From Parvularcula sp. BBD 1991-13 (GTDB lineage: Bacteria > Pseudomonadota > Alphaproteobacteria > Caulobacterales > Parvularculaceae), in assembly GCA_001657385.1 (NCBI GenBank), contig LYSZ01000003.1, forward strand, positions 5,001 to 69,000: DNA of 64,000 nucleotides, read 5' to 3'. Under the pieces are notes generated by a model, which worked only from the letters and a program-made list of their open reading frames with translations, was not told the origin of the DNA and made no database searches. A program made the position numbers and the translations under genes. This document shows, piece after piece, positions 54,979-63,810 of this stretch; the stretch's first letter is position 1, and every line of letters starts with the position of its first letter.

Positions 54979-55908
54979 ATGAAACCTTTTTTCCTTATCT
55001 CAGCCCTTCTGTGTCTTCTCGCCCCGGCGACGCTCGCCGAGCCCGTATCGCCATCGCCATCGCCATCGATCCGCATCGGCGCCTACAATATTTATACGGA
55101 TTTCAAGGGCGATAACTGGGCGAAACGAAAACAGGGCGTATTCGAATTTGTGGAACAAGCCGAGCTTGACATCCTTGCGCTACAGGAAGTCACCGAGGTC
55201 CAGATCGCCGATCTCGCGCACCGCTTCCCGCGCTATCACTATGTTCTTGGCGCGCGCAGCGACGGCCATCGCGCAGATCAGTCCTGGTACGAATTCAATC
55301 CGATCTTCTACGCGCCCGACCGTTACCGTCTGGAGGGCTGGTCGTCATTCTGGGTGTCGCCGACGCCCGCCGCGCCAGGTTCCATTCTGCCGCGCACCAA
55401 AACCCATGCGCGCGTGCTCACCTGGGCGAGGCTCACAGAGCGAAAGACCGAAAAAGAGATCCTTGTCGCGAACGTCCATATCCACGGTCTTCGGGCGGCC
55501 GACGAAATCGACATTATTCTGGGCGAGCTTGCGCGATTTCACGACGGCGCGCCGATCATCCTGCTCGGCGACTTCAACATGACCCGCAACGCCGACGCCT
55601 ATGCGGCTCTTGTGTCGCACGACCCGTCCCCGCGCTTCATAGATGCTAGCGCAGCCGCAACCGACATCATCGGGCCGACAAACACAACGGTGATCGGTCC
55701 CGACGGCGCCACCTACGACAATGATGGCGAGATGCGCGAGATTTCGGACGTCAAAGTCATTGACTACATTTTCCTGTGCGGCGCGACGACGGTCCGGCGC
55801 TTCGAAGCGCACCCCAATCGCCTTGACCGGCCGAATGTCTACGCATCCGATCATTTTGCGCTGACCTCGGAGGTTTCGCTTGAGGGATCTTGCCCGCTGG
55901 CGCGATGA
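54979..55908 (+). CDS. Secreted endonuclease/exonuclease/phosphatase (EEP) family hydrolase
   Basis: 309 residues. The signal peptide (1-20, LAPATLA) is followed by a hexanucleotide-encoded SPSPSPS linker. The EEP motifs are complete: RIGAYNIYT, DILALQEV, VANVHIHG, LLGDFNM and the final YASDHFALTSEV. Substrates of this fold include DNA, phosphoinositides and sphingomyelin; the gene context with a phosphodiesterase and a sugar transporter argues for a phosphoester of a small polyol or lipid headgroup. The last residues lie right beside a degraded IS element, but the domain is complete. Confidence 0.87.
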   Translation: MKPFFLISALLCLLAPATLAEPVSPSPSPSIRIGAYNIYTDFKGDNWAKRKQGVFEFVEQAELDILALQEVTEVQIADLAHRFPRYHYVLGARSDGHRADQSWYEFNPIFYAPDRYRLEGWSSFWVSPTPAAPGSILPRTKTHARVLTWARLTERKTEKEILVANVHIHGLRAADEIDIILGELARFHDGAPIILLGDFNMTRNADAYAALVSHDPSPRFIDASAAATDIIGPTNTTVIGPDGATYDNDGEMREISDVKVIDYIFLCGATTVRRFEAHPNRLDRPNVYASDHFALTSEVSLEGSCPLAR

Positions 55909-56541
55909 CGTATCGCAGCCAAGGCTCGATTTCGTGAAGCGCTTGGGTCTGGTGGTCCAATCGACTATTCGACCGGTGAACTCTGCGCCATTGTCAGCAA
56001 ACAGAGCTTTAGGTGCGTCGCGGAAACGGACGAGTCGGTTCAGCGCTTCAACGACATTCTCGCCACATAAGCGATATCCCACTTCAATCGCCAGGCATTC
56101 GCGATTGCAGACGTCAATGATCGTGAGCGCTCTGATCTTCTGCCCGTCGCTGAGCTGATCGTGGACGAAGTCGAGACTCCAGGCTTCATTAGGGGCTTGC
56201 GGCTGGCAACGCGCTTCGCGATGCGTCGCCATCTTCCGACGGCGCGGACGCTTTGTTTTCAGGGCTAAACCTTCCTCGCGCTACACTCGATAAACTCGGT
56301 TCCGGCCGATATGCCAACCTTCGCGCTTGAGCAGGATATGGACCCGCCGATAGCCGTAGCGAATGCGCGTTGCGATAATCTCGTGCATGCGCTGGCGCAA
56401 TTCGGTCAGTGGATCACTCACCATTTTCTTTCGCTGCGTGGATCTGTGTTGGCGCGTCAGCCGGCAGGCCCGGCGCTCGCTGCAGCCATGCGACGCCATG
56501 ATGTCGGCTACAACTTGTTTTATGAGCCCAGATTTAAGCAC
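55909..56541 (-). pseudogene. IS3-family transposase orfB, degraded
   Basis: The N-terminal HTH_21 part is recognisable (CSERRACRL, IRYGYRRVHILLKREGWHIGRNRVYRV in outline). An in-frame TAG at 56281-56283 replaces an expected Tyr codon. The DDE domain then continues in the same frame (NEAWSLDFVHDQLSDG, TIIDVCNRECLAIEV, ALFADNGAEFT) but ends soon after the second Asp, so the catalytic Glu is lost. Its frame relative to orfA is +1 rather than the -1 that IS3 frameshifting would give, which points to a further small indel. Confidence 0.85.
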
Positions 56542-56815
56542 CGGGGCCGGAAAGCTTTTTTGACAGTACGTCTTGCAAAACAGATTTGTCGAGGCTCAAC
56601 TCGGCGACAAGCTTCTTCAGCCGGGCGTTTTCATCAAGTGCTTGCTTAAGTTCACAGACCTGATCAGATTCCAGACCTGCGTACTTTTTCTTCCACCTGT
56701 AAAATGTCTGCTCGGTAATCCCCATTTGCCGAATCAGGTCTGCGACGGGCATCCCCATCTCAGCTTGCTTCAACACGGCGACGATCTGTTCGACTGAGTA
56801 TCTTTTCTTCTTCAC
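56534..56815 (-). CDS. IS3-family transposase orfA
   Basis: 93 residues. The start MKKKRYSVEQIVAVLKQAEMG and the helix-turn-helix MPVADLIRQMGITEQTFYRWKKKYAGL, seen in outline, are followed by a leucine-zipper-like coiled coil. This is the usual DNA-binding OrfA of the IS407-like group. It is intact, but the partner orfB is broken, so the element is not self-mobile. Confidence 0.9.
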   Translation of the reverse strand: MKKKRYSVEQIVAVLKQAEMGMPVADLIRQMGITEQTFYRWKKKYAGLESDQVCELKQALDENARLKKLVAELSLDKSVLQDVLSKKLSGPGA

Positions 56816-57093
56816 GGCTTCTTCCTTCTCGGATTTTCGCCTGAAAAACTAACCCTGAGTCCGGGCCACTTTCACAATGTCACCTCAGCTACACGGCAGC
56901 GTTGGAACAAATGGAGACGGCGCATGCGCCAAGGAAAACCGCATGCGGCGTCCGGCCTGCGGGGAAACTTGCGGCCAAACGTAAGGCCAAAAAGTAATTA
57001 CTTACTTGCAGGCGTGGCTCAACTTTCGAACGACTCGTTCCCTGCGCTTTGGAAACGGCAGTCCTTTGATCGAGCGGCCAATCACCGTCTCAA

Positions 57094-57776
57094 TCAAAAG
57101 GCCGCCGCGATCCGCTGATGGGCGCTGCCAACGCGTTTTCTGTAAGCAGAACTAACGCCGGCGGCGCCAGCGTATCTGTCCCAATCGCTGATCGCGGACC
57201 TAACGTAATCAATAATGGAGGCGATGTTTTTTGCGCCGAGCCCATGCCTGGCGCCAAGCGTTTCGACTTGGTCTCGCGTCGGGTTTTTCCCTCGCCTTCA
57301 ATATCGAGATAGCGTTCGCAGCCGGGACCGGCGGCGTAAGTGAAATCGGATGCAGGCGCCAGACGCCACTCGCCGGCGGCGTCCATCAAAAACGCATGCT
57401 GGCGGGTATGATCGTTGCGATTATGGGCGAGTACACTGAAGAGCATCCGCCGAAAGGCGTGTTCAACATCCTCAGCGTTGCGCGTAATCGCGCACGTTGC
57501 GCGAAAGAGCGCGTCGTAGCTTGACGGGATATGCGAAAGCGCTTCGATCGCGCCGGCGAGTGAAAGCATGTGGAGGCGCTTATCGGCCGACGGACGATCG
57601 AACCGTCTTGTCGCGAAATAGCCTGGGCCTTTTTTGGCGGGGATCAATTTATGGTCGCTAAGCTTCAGCCCCGCAGCCTCGGCCATTGCCGCATAAGCCT
57701 CCTCAAGAGGACCGATGTCTTCAGGATCCTCAAGCGCCCCGAACTTGACGATCCATGCTTCATGGTGCTCCGGCAA
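57094..57776 (-). pseudogene. hipA-like toxin kinase remnant
   Basis: It begins abruptly inside the kinase domain (EAWIVKFGA, then EEAYAAMAEAAGLKLSDHKL). It keeps the kinase residues in AHNRNDHTRQHAFLM and the Asp of LAPASDFTY. Near 57288, in a run GGGAAAAACC, the frame breaks by one base; the true C terminus continues in the next frame as NPTRDQVETLGARHGLGAKN and ends at 57094. About the first 150 residues, including the N-terminal domain, are missing. So it has both a 5' deletion and a frameshift. Confidence 0.8.
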
Positions 57777-57909
57777 TTCGCCGCCGCCAGGTTCTGACGC
57801 CCATGCCGGCGCGGCGCACCGCTTCCCCCTGCGACCAGTTGCAAGCGATGCGGCGGTCCCTTATGGCGCTTCCCAAGTCTTCCAGGATCTCTGATGCGGC
57901 CTTTAGCAC
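57760..57909 (-). pseudogene. hipB-like antitoxin N-terminal fragment
   Basis: Reading from the GTG at 57909, the frame gives ILEDLGSAIRDRRIACNWSQ and GEAVRRAGMGVRTWRR, a Cro/C1-type helix-turn-helix as in HipB. It runs into the hipA remnant and stops at 57760. The antitoxin C terminus and the toxin N terminus appear to have been removed by one deletion joining the two genes. Confidence 0.65.
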
Positions 57910-58086
57910 GGGCCATATATGGCCTAATTAATAGGAGCTGTATTGCGCCGCCGATCTCCACCATCTCAGATACCGCCGTTCGATCAGACATCGGCCGACT
58001 GCGCTCATTGGCGTCGGGAGACGATAGCGCGAAGGCCGGTCAGGCCTTCTCCTGAAATTCTAAGTCGTAATCGGGTAGACAGAACG

Positions 58087-60255
58087 TCAGTCGCGGACGA
58101 TTTCCATTTCATCGATAAGATCTCCCGCGTTATCGACCTTTTCCATGACCCAGAGCATGTATCTTGTATCGACATGGATTGTTCTGGTCGTACGCGGATC
58201 GAAATCCCAATCAGAATTCACGCTCTCGATCGTACCATCAAACAGTAGACCAACGAGGTGACCGCGGCTGTTGAGCGTCGCCGACCCTGAATTGCCGCCT
58301 GTGCTGTCGAGATCCGACAGGAAATTGACCGGAACGGAATTGATGCTGCGCAATTCATATTCACCGTAATCCTTTGCCTCAATCAGCTCGAGCTGAAGCC
58401 CAGGCGCGTTGAAGGGCTCAATGCCCGTGTCTTTCGCCGCAATACCTTCAAGGCGAGTGAAAGGCTCATAGATCAGGCCGTCCTGCGGCGAGCCGCCGAT
58501 TACATTGCCATAGGTGACGCGCAACGTGGAATTCGCGTCCGGATAAGCAACAGTCCCCTGCGCGCGCTGCCAGTCGATAATGGCCTGCATGTATCGGGGG
58601 CGAAGATTTGCGCGGCGCCCGTCCCGATCCTTCGACCTTTCTTCCTGAGCCATTTCCGTTTCATGCAGAGCGACGGCAAGCGCCATGAAGGGATCTTCGC
58701 TGGCTTCCAGTTCAGTCGGCGTCGCTTGCATGAGCTTTTTCCGCACGTCCTTATCGCTAAGGGTAGTTGTTTTATAGTAGGCCTCGAGTCGGGCAGCCAA
58801 TTCGCTCGTCTCCATTTCGGGCTCCAACCCCAGCGCCGCGTCAAGCGCTGGCGACCGCAATGTTTCGGGGGCACGCAGATAATGGTCGAGAAAAAACAGC
58901 CATTCCGCTTTATCGACGTTTGCGTCATATCGTCTTTCGATGGCTTCCAGGCTTTGGCGAAAAAATGTCATGTCGCGCTCCTGATAGCCGCGTTCGCGAT
59001 CGGCGTCCGGCTTCCGCCGTTCCTTTGAAAGACGGTAGAGCCTCTGGGCAGCGCTCAGGAGTTGCGGGCGGGTCGCATTGTTGTACCAGAAATTCCGCTG
59101 CGCTTCGCGTGCGCTTTCTTCCGCCAGCGCGTCCACCTGACGAATGGCTTCGGCATACGGCGCTCGCGACGCGTCTGCGGCTATCCAGGCATTGAGCGCA
59201 GCCTCGCGCGTTTTGCGTCGATCCGCGAGACCGACACGCAAAGCGCCGTCGATCTGACCCTGAAAATTCTTAAGGGTATTGTTAAGCCCGGCGATGCGCG
59301 ATTCATATTTGATGCGCGCATCGCTGCCGGCCGGCGAAGCCTGTTCAATCGTCTTCAGCCACGCCCCGATGATGTCGACATATGTCGGGTAAAACCAATC
59401 GAAGGTATTTTCGACCTCGATGAGACGGGCGTATCGGGAGGTGCTTCCGGGATAGCCGGCGGCCATCACGAAATCGCCATCATCAAGACCGGCCGCGGAA
59501 ACGCTCAGAAAATGGTCCGGCGTGAATGGCACATTGCCTTCAGCGTAATCGGCGGCGGACCCATCAGGCGCCACATAGGCGCGGTAAAACGCAAAGTCGC
59601 CGGTATGACGCGGCCATCGCCAGTTATCGATATCCCCGCCATACTTGCCGATAGAATCAGCGGGCGCATAAACAAGACGGACGTCGCGAATTTCCAGACG
59701 CTTGATGAGTTTGTACTGTAGTCCCCCAAAAAACGAGGCGACCTGACACCGGTGGCCTGGATCTTCCTCACACGCACGGATAAGCGATTTTTCGCGGCGG
59801 TCGATTTCATCAAAGCGCTCGCGGCCTGACAACGTTCCGTCGACGCCCCCAACGATATCGGACGTGACGTCATCGACCTTCACTGTCACGTAAATGCGCG
59901 AGCCTGGAGCGGCCGGCAATTCATCGGCGCGCGTCGCGGCCAAAAAACCGTCGCGCAGATAATTGTTGTCTTCCGTTGAATTGTACTGCACAGACCCGCG
60001 CGCGCAGTGATGATTGGTTACGGCGAGGCCATACGGAGAAACGAATGAAGCCGTGCAATTGCCAAGCGAGATCACCGCGCCCATGGGAAACGCCGTTAAA
60101 TCGCTCAGATCGTTCGCATTGAGACGCAACCCCGTTTTGCGCAGATCTCTCGATATGTCCGGCAACTGATCAGGCGTGAACATACCTTCTTTTGCTTCAC
60201 TGCTGGCGACGGTCGCCAGGAGCGCCGCCGCGGACAGACCGATAATGCTTTTCAT
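58087..60255 (-). CDS. S46 family dipeptidyl-peptidase (DPP7/DPP11-like)
   Basis: 722 residues with a signal peptide (about 1-21). The catalytic triad is visible: His in TNHHC (81-84), Asp in GGDIDNW (206-212) and Ser656 in TGGNSGS. In the stretch after the Ser, FDG carries Gly674 where DPP7 has Gly and DPP11 has Arg, so a DPP7-like preference for hydrophobic P1 residues is expected rather than acidic ones. It releases dipeptides from peptide N termini in the periplasm. GGAGGG precedes the ATG at 60255. Confidence 0.9.
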   Translation of the reverse strand: MKSIIGLSAAALLATVASSEAKEGMFTPDQLPDISRDLRKTGLRLNANDLSDLTAFPMGAVISLGNCTASFVSPYGLAVTNHHCARGSVQYNSTEDNNYLRDGFLAATRADELPAAPGSRIYVTVKVDDVTSDIVGGVDGTLSGRERFDEIDRREKSLIRACEEDPGHRCQVASFFGGLQYKLIKRLEIRDVRLVYAPADSIGKYGGDIDNWRWPRHTGDFAFYRAYVAPDGSAADYAEGNVPFTPDHFLSVSAAGLDDGDFVMAAGYPGSTSRYARLIEVENTFDWFYPTYVDIIGAWLKTIEQASPAGSDARIKYESRIAGLNNTLKNFQGQIDGALRVGLADRRKTREAALNAWIAADASRAPYAEAIRQVDALAEESAREAQRNFWYNNATRPQLLSAAQRLYRLSKERRKPDADRERGYQERDMTFFRQSLEAIERRYDANVDKAEWLFFLDHYLRAPETLRSPALDAALGLEPEMETSELAARLEAYYKTTTLSDKDVRKKLMQATPTELEASEDPFMALAVALHETEMAQEERSKDRDGRRANLRPRYMQAIIDWQRAQGTVAYPDANSTLRVTYGNVIGGSPQDGLIYEPFTRLEGIAAKDTGIEPFNAPGLQLELIEAKDYGEYELRSINSVPVNFLSDLDSTGGNSGSATLNSRGHLVGLLFDGTIESVNSDWDFDPRTTRTIHVDTRYMLWVMEKVDNAGDLIDEMEIVRD

Positions 60256-60574
60256 ACTATTCCCTCCAATGATCTGCACAGTCGCGTTTTTACTCACCTT
60301 ATGATCTATTGCGCCAAAGAAGTAAATTCACAGAGACAGGCTAAAATTGACACCATGAAGACTTTCGCCCACTCCAACCCTTAACTGCGGGTCAAAAGAG
60401 TATCCGACAAAATCTCTGAACAGGCAGACGCCGGTTGACAACGCACATCGCGGCAACCGGTCGGGTCGTGGCGGAAGCAAATCGCTGCAAATTCTTTTTT
60501 TCGCTGTAAGTACAGATTTCGTAAGGCCGATCGCGCGCCTGCACATCCAAATGCGCCTTGGCGGAGAAATTCGC
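60256..60574. other. Intergenic region upstream of the S46 peptidase
   Basis: 319 bp holding the S46 promoter region. On the minus strand an open frame ending at 60328 closes with VGYSFDPQLRVGVGESLHGV and NFSLSL, which looks like the last strands of an outer-membrane barrel protein. No start or upstream domain is present, so at most it is a fragment. Confidence 0.4.
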
Positions 60575-61081
60575 TTATCCTTTCAACACCGCCAGGAGTA
60601 CGTCCGCAGCGCCGGCGAAAATCAGCGTCCGCACCTCACCGCTGCGTTTCACGTTTACCCGATTGACCTGATCGGGCCACACATCGCGCAAGGCGTCGCA
60701 TCGCACCGCCAGCGCATCCAGGGCCTCCGGTGCAGGCGTTTCCTGATAAACCCAGAGATATCCGTCTTTTATCTCCGTTCCCAGAAGACTAAGCGGTAAA
60801 GCGGCGCCTTCCGGCGTTGCAATGGAAAACCTAGCGGCGACATACTCTGCGAAGGCCGTCCGGCTTTCCAGCGAGCCGTACAGGTCGCCGTCAATGCCCA
60901 GTTCCTGACGGGCGGCGTGTTCAGCATCATGCATGATGAAACGATGGGCGACTTCAATGTTCCCTGTGCGGGAATTGAACAGGATCTCTGTGAGCGCCAC
61001 CTTCTGCTGATGTGCGAAAGCGACGCCGCCCGGGAACACGGCTGCGATAAGAACAGTAGTAAGAAAAGTGCGGCGGATCAT
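60575..61081 (-). CDS. DUF6702 family protein
   Basis: 168 residues with a signal peptide ending AFA (about residue 23). The mature part starts HQQKVALTEILFNSRTGNIEVAHRFIMHDAEHA in outline, the typical opening of DUF6702 proteins, which are secreted and nearly always sit beside an M1 peptidase gene. The function is unknown. Its ATG overlaps the stop of the M1 gene (ATGA), so the two are translationally coupled; a partner role for the peptidase is a fair inference. Confidence 0.78.
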   Translation of the reverse strand: MIRRTFLTTVLIAAVFPGGVAFAHQQKVALTEILFNSRTGNIEVAHRFIMHDAEHAARQELGIDGDLYGSLESRTAFAEYVAARFSIATPEGAALPLSLLGTEIKDGYLWVYQETPAPEALDALAVRCDALRDVWPDQVNRVNVKRSGEVRTLIFAGAADVLLAVLKG

Positions 61082-63594
61082 TGTTTGCGCGCTTCCGGAT
61101 CGATTGCCTCAGCAGCTTCGTCGTCCGGTTTACCGGCTGGGCCGCTTTCTTTATCGTCATCCGACTTCAGCGGCTGACGAATGTCGTGCATGATGTCCTT
61201 GCGCACGAAGGAAGAACCGGTTTGTGACTTGAAAACCTCCACGCGAGAAGGCACGATCCTGCGTGGATAGTGATTGTTTTCGACATCAGCATCGCCGGTT
61301 TCCCAGTTCGGATCGACGACGATCTGCGTGATCTCGGTTCCCTTGTCATAGACGAGAAGCTTGCGAACCCGATGCGGATTTCGCCGCCAGATCTCCGCTG
61401 GAATGAGCAGATTTTCCTGAGCGCCGTTCGCAAAATCAATCTGCAGCAGGATCGGCGTCACAAGCCCGCCAATATTTGAAAATTCCAGTACGTAATAGGC
61501 CTTGTCTTCTTTTACGGCCCGCTCCAGCGCCGCCCGCTCCCAGTCTTCCAGGTCCGCCAGCATCTTGTTGTAAGCGTTCCGGTCGACATTGGTGGGCGTA
61601 TATATATCGTTTTCGTCGTAAAAATCGGTGACGTCCGGATTTTCATCGACCCAGATGGACAGACCTTCCGCAGCGTTCCGCTCCACGCCGATCTTGCCCG
61701 GCTTGTCGGCGTCCTCCTGACGACGGCGTGCGAAGTCGACATCGGGGTTTTTCGTGTCTAGCCGCAAGGCGTAGACCCGATCGAGGCTGACATCCACATG
61801 ATCGGTCGTGTAGAACCAACCGCGCCAAAACCAGTCCAGGTCGACCCCTGACGCTTCCTCCATGGTGCGGAAGAAATCCGCCGGAGTCGGTCGCTTGAAC
61901 TTCCAGCGCCGGGCATACTCCTTGAACGCGAAATCAAACAACTCGCGCCCGAGAATCGTCTCGCGCAGCAAATGTAGCGCCGCTGACGGCTTGCCATAAG
62001 CGTTCGGCCCTAACTGAAGCACCGAATCAGATTGGGTCATTATAGGAACCTGATGCTCTGACACCATATAGTCGACCAGATCCCGGGGCAGAGAGCGCGT
62101 CCACTGAATGTCGGGATCCCACTCATAACCCGCAACACTATCCAGAAATGAGTTCAGCCCCTCGTCCATCCAGGTCCATTGGCGCTCGTCAGAATTTACC
62201 GTCATCGGAAAATAAATATGCCCGATTTCATGGATCACGACGCCGATGAGAAAGACCTTTTCCGCCATCGTATAGGTGCGCGCGCCATCATCCTGAAGCG
62301 TGGTGCGCGGACCGTTGAAGGTGATCATCGGATACTCCATCCCGCCGACCGGTCCGTTTACGGACTGAGCTGCTGGATAAGGGTAATCGAATGAGAATCG
62401 CGAATAGACCTCCATGGTGTGAATTACCGCGGCAGTTGAGTATTTTTCCCAGAGCTTACCACCCTCTTTCGGCCAAAATGACATGGCCATAACGGTCTCA
62501 TACTTGGCGCCCGGCTGCTTATGCCCCTGTGCGTCCCAGGCGAATTTGCGCGAAGACGCCCATGCGAAATCACGGACATTTTCAGCCTTGAAGGTCCACG
62601 TTTTGGTTCCGTCGGGGTTGGAGCTTTCGTTCGCGAGCGCCTCTTCCGGCGTTACTACGAAGACAGGACTGTCTGCACTGCGCGCGGCGGCCAGTCGTCG
62701 GCGCTGGGTTGCGGTCAGCACCTGCATCGGGTTTTGAAGCACCCCCGTCGACGACACGATGTGATCGTTCGGAACGGTGATGTCGACTTCATAGTCCCCG
62801 AACTCAAGAGTGAACTCACCGCGACCGAGGAACTCCTTATTGTGCCAACCCTCATAATCGGAATAAGCGATCATGCGCGGGAACCATTGCGCAAGGAGGA
62901 AGATATCATTGCCGCCCTCGCGCGCGTCGTCAGGGAAATGCTCATAGCCGGACCGCGCCGACACGGCATTTTCTTCGACAATGTTGTAAGCCCAGTCAAT
63001 CCGGAAAACAGTTGACTGACCGGGCGCCAGCGGGCGGCGCAGATCAATTCTCATCAGCGTGCCAACAATAGTGTTCGAGAGCGGCGCGCCGCTTCCGTCG
63101 ACCACCGCCTTGATGTCGTATCCGAACGTGTTGTCGTCAAACGCCTGCTGGCGACGAAGTTCCCCGAAGGAAAGCTTGGGCGGACTGTTGCGCCCTTCGG
63201 CGCCAGGCGCCACGGTCGCGGGTCCGCGGCGCCCGAGTCCGCCGAAATCGTTCGACAACTCGGCCAATGAATCGGACTTGAAGATGTTTTGGTCAAGCTG
63301 CAACCAGAGATAGCGGAGCGTGTCCGGCGAATTGTTCTGATAGGTGACGGTTCCGGTCGCGGAAATCCTGCGCGCCGTTTCGTCGAGTTCGACCGAGATG
63401 TCGTAATCGGCCTTCTGTTGCCAGTATTGGTGGCCCGGCTCGCCGGCGGCGTTGCGATAGATGTTTGGCGTGGGGAGCACCTCGTCAAGTTGGCGGAACT
63501 TGTCTTCAAAGTCCCCTTTGGTCTGTTCAATCCCCTGCGCATTGGCGCCGAAAGCAATAAGCGCCGCAGCCGCCGCAAGTATCACAAAACGCAT
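61078..63594 (-). CDS. Secreted M1 family metallopeptidase
   Basis: 838 residues with a signal peptide (about 1-20). The zinc site is HEIGH (455-459) with Glu478, i.e. HExxH-x18-E, in WMDEGLNSF. GGMEYPM (about 418-424) stands for the exopeptidase GAMEN motif and suggests aminopeptidase-type activity with Tyr in place of Asn. The C-terminal 30 residues are Lys/Asp/Glu-rich. I chose the ATG at 63594, with GGGG six bases upstream; an ATG at 63606 adds four residues. It is the first gene of an M1-DUF6702 pair, with the S46 peptidase further down the same strand. Confidence 0.9.
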   Translation of the reverse strand: MRFVILAAAAALIAFGANAQGIEQTKGDFEDKFRQLDEVLPTPNIYRNAAGEPGHQYWQQKADYDISVELDETARRISATGTVTYQNNSPDTLRYLWLQLDQNIFKSDSLAELSNDFGGLGRRGPATVAPGAEGRNSPPKLSFGELRRQQAFDDNTFGYDIKAVVDGSGAPLSNTIVGTLMRIDLRRPLAPGQSTVFRIDWAYNIVEENAVSARSGYEHFPDDAREGGNDIFLLAQWFPRMIAYSDYEGWHNKEFLGRGEFTLEFGDYEVDITVPNDHIVSSTGVLQNPMQVLTATQRRRLAAARSADSPVFVVTPEEALANESSNPDGTKTWTFKAENVRDFAWASSRKFAWDAQGHKQPGAKYETVMAMSFWPKEGGKLWEKYSTAAVIHTMEVYSRFSFDYPYPAAQSVNGPVGGMEYPMITFNGPRTTLQDDGARTYTMAEKVFLIGVVIHEIGHIYFPMTVNSDERQWTWMDEGLNSFLDSVAGYEWDPDIQWTRSLPRDLVDYMVSEHQVPIMTQSDSVLQLGPNAYGKPSAALHLLRETILGRELFDFAFKEYARRWKFKRPTPADFFRTMEEASGVDLDWFWRGWFYTTDHVDVSLDRVYALRLDTKNPDVDFARRRQEDADKPGKIGVERNAAEGLSIWVDENPDVTDFYDENDIYTPTNVDRNAYNKMLADLEDWERAALERAVKEDKAYYVLEFSNIGGLVTPILLQIDFANGAQENLLIPAEIWRRNPHRVRKLLVYDKGTEITQIVVDPNWETGDADVENNHYPRRIVPSRVEVFKSQTGSSFVRKDIMHDIRQPLKSDDDKESGPAGKPDDEAAEAIDPEARKQ

Positions 63595-63810
63595 CACTGA
63601 CCCCATCTTTCAAAAGATACAAATTACGACGTCAGCACGCAGATCGACCAGTGTCAATGCGGGCTTCTTGGAACCAAAGCTACGGCCAGGGCTTAAACTG
63701 TCGTCGTTCATTATTCGCGAACAGAAAAGAGCCACAAAGACTGAACGCGCTTTTGGATGAGATTGTATCGTCACGTCATTCAATTGCCGGATCACCCGCT
63801 CTCATAAGGC

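Larger units (their letters stand above)
55909..56877 (-). mobile_element. Truncated IS3-family insertion sequence
   Basis: It carries orfA (intact) and a broken orfB. The right end is marked by the GC-rich terminal-repeat-like TGAGTCCGGGCCACTTTCAC just before 56877. No matching repeat is visible on the left, where the transposase sequence simply runs out next to the EEP gene, so about the last third of orfB and the left end are gone. A slippery AAAAAAG (minus strand, 56555-56561), typical of IS3 frameshifting, is retained. Confidence 0.8.

Noticed and set aside
54979-55070. Hexanucleotide run (ATCGCC units) as a phase-variable tract
   Set aside because: It is hexameric, so copy changes keep the frame and only alter the SPSPSP linker after the signal peptide.
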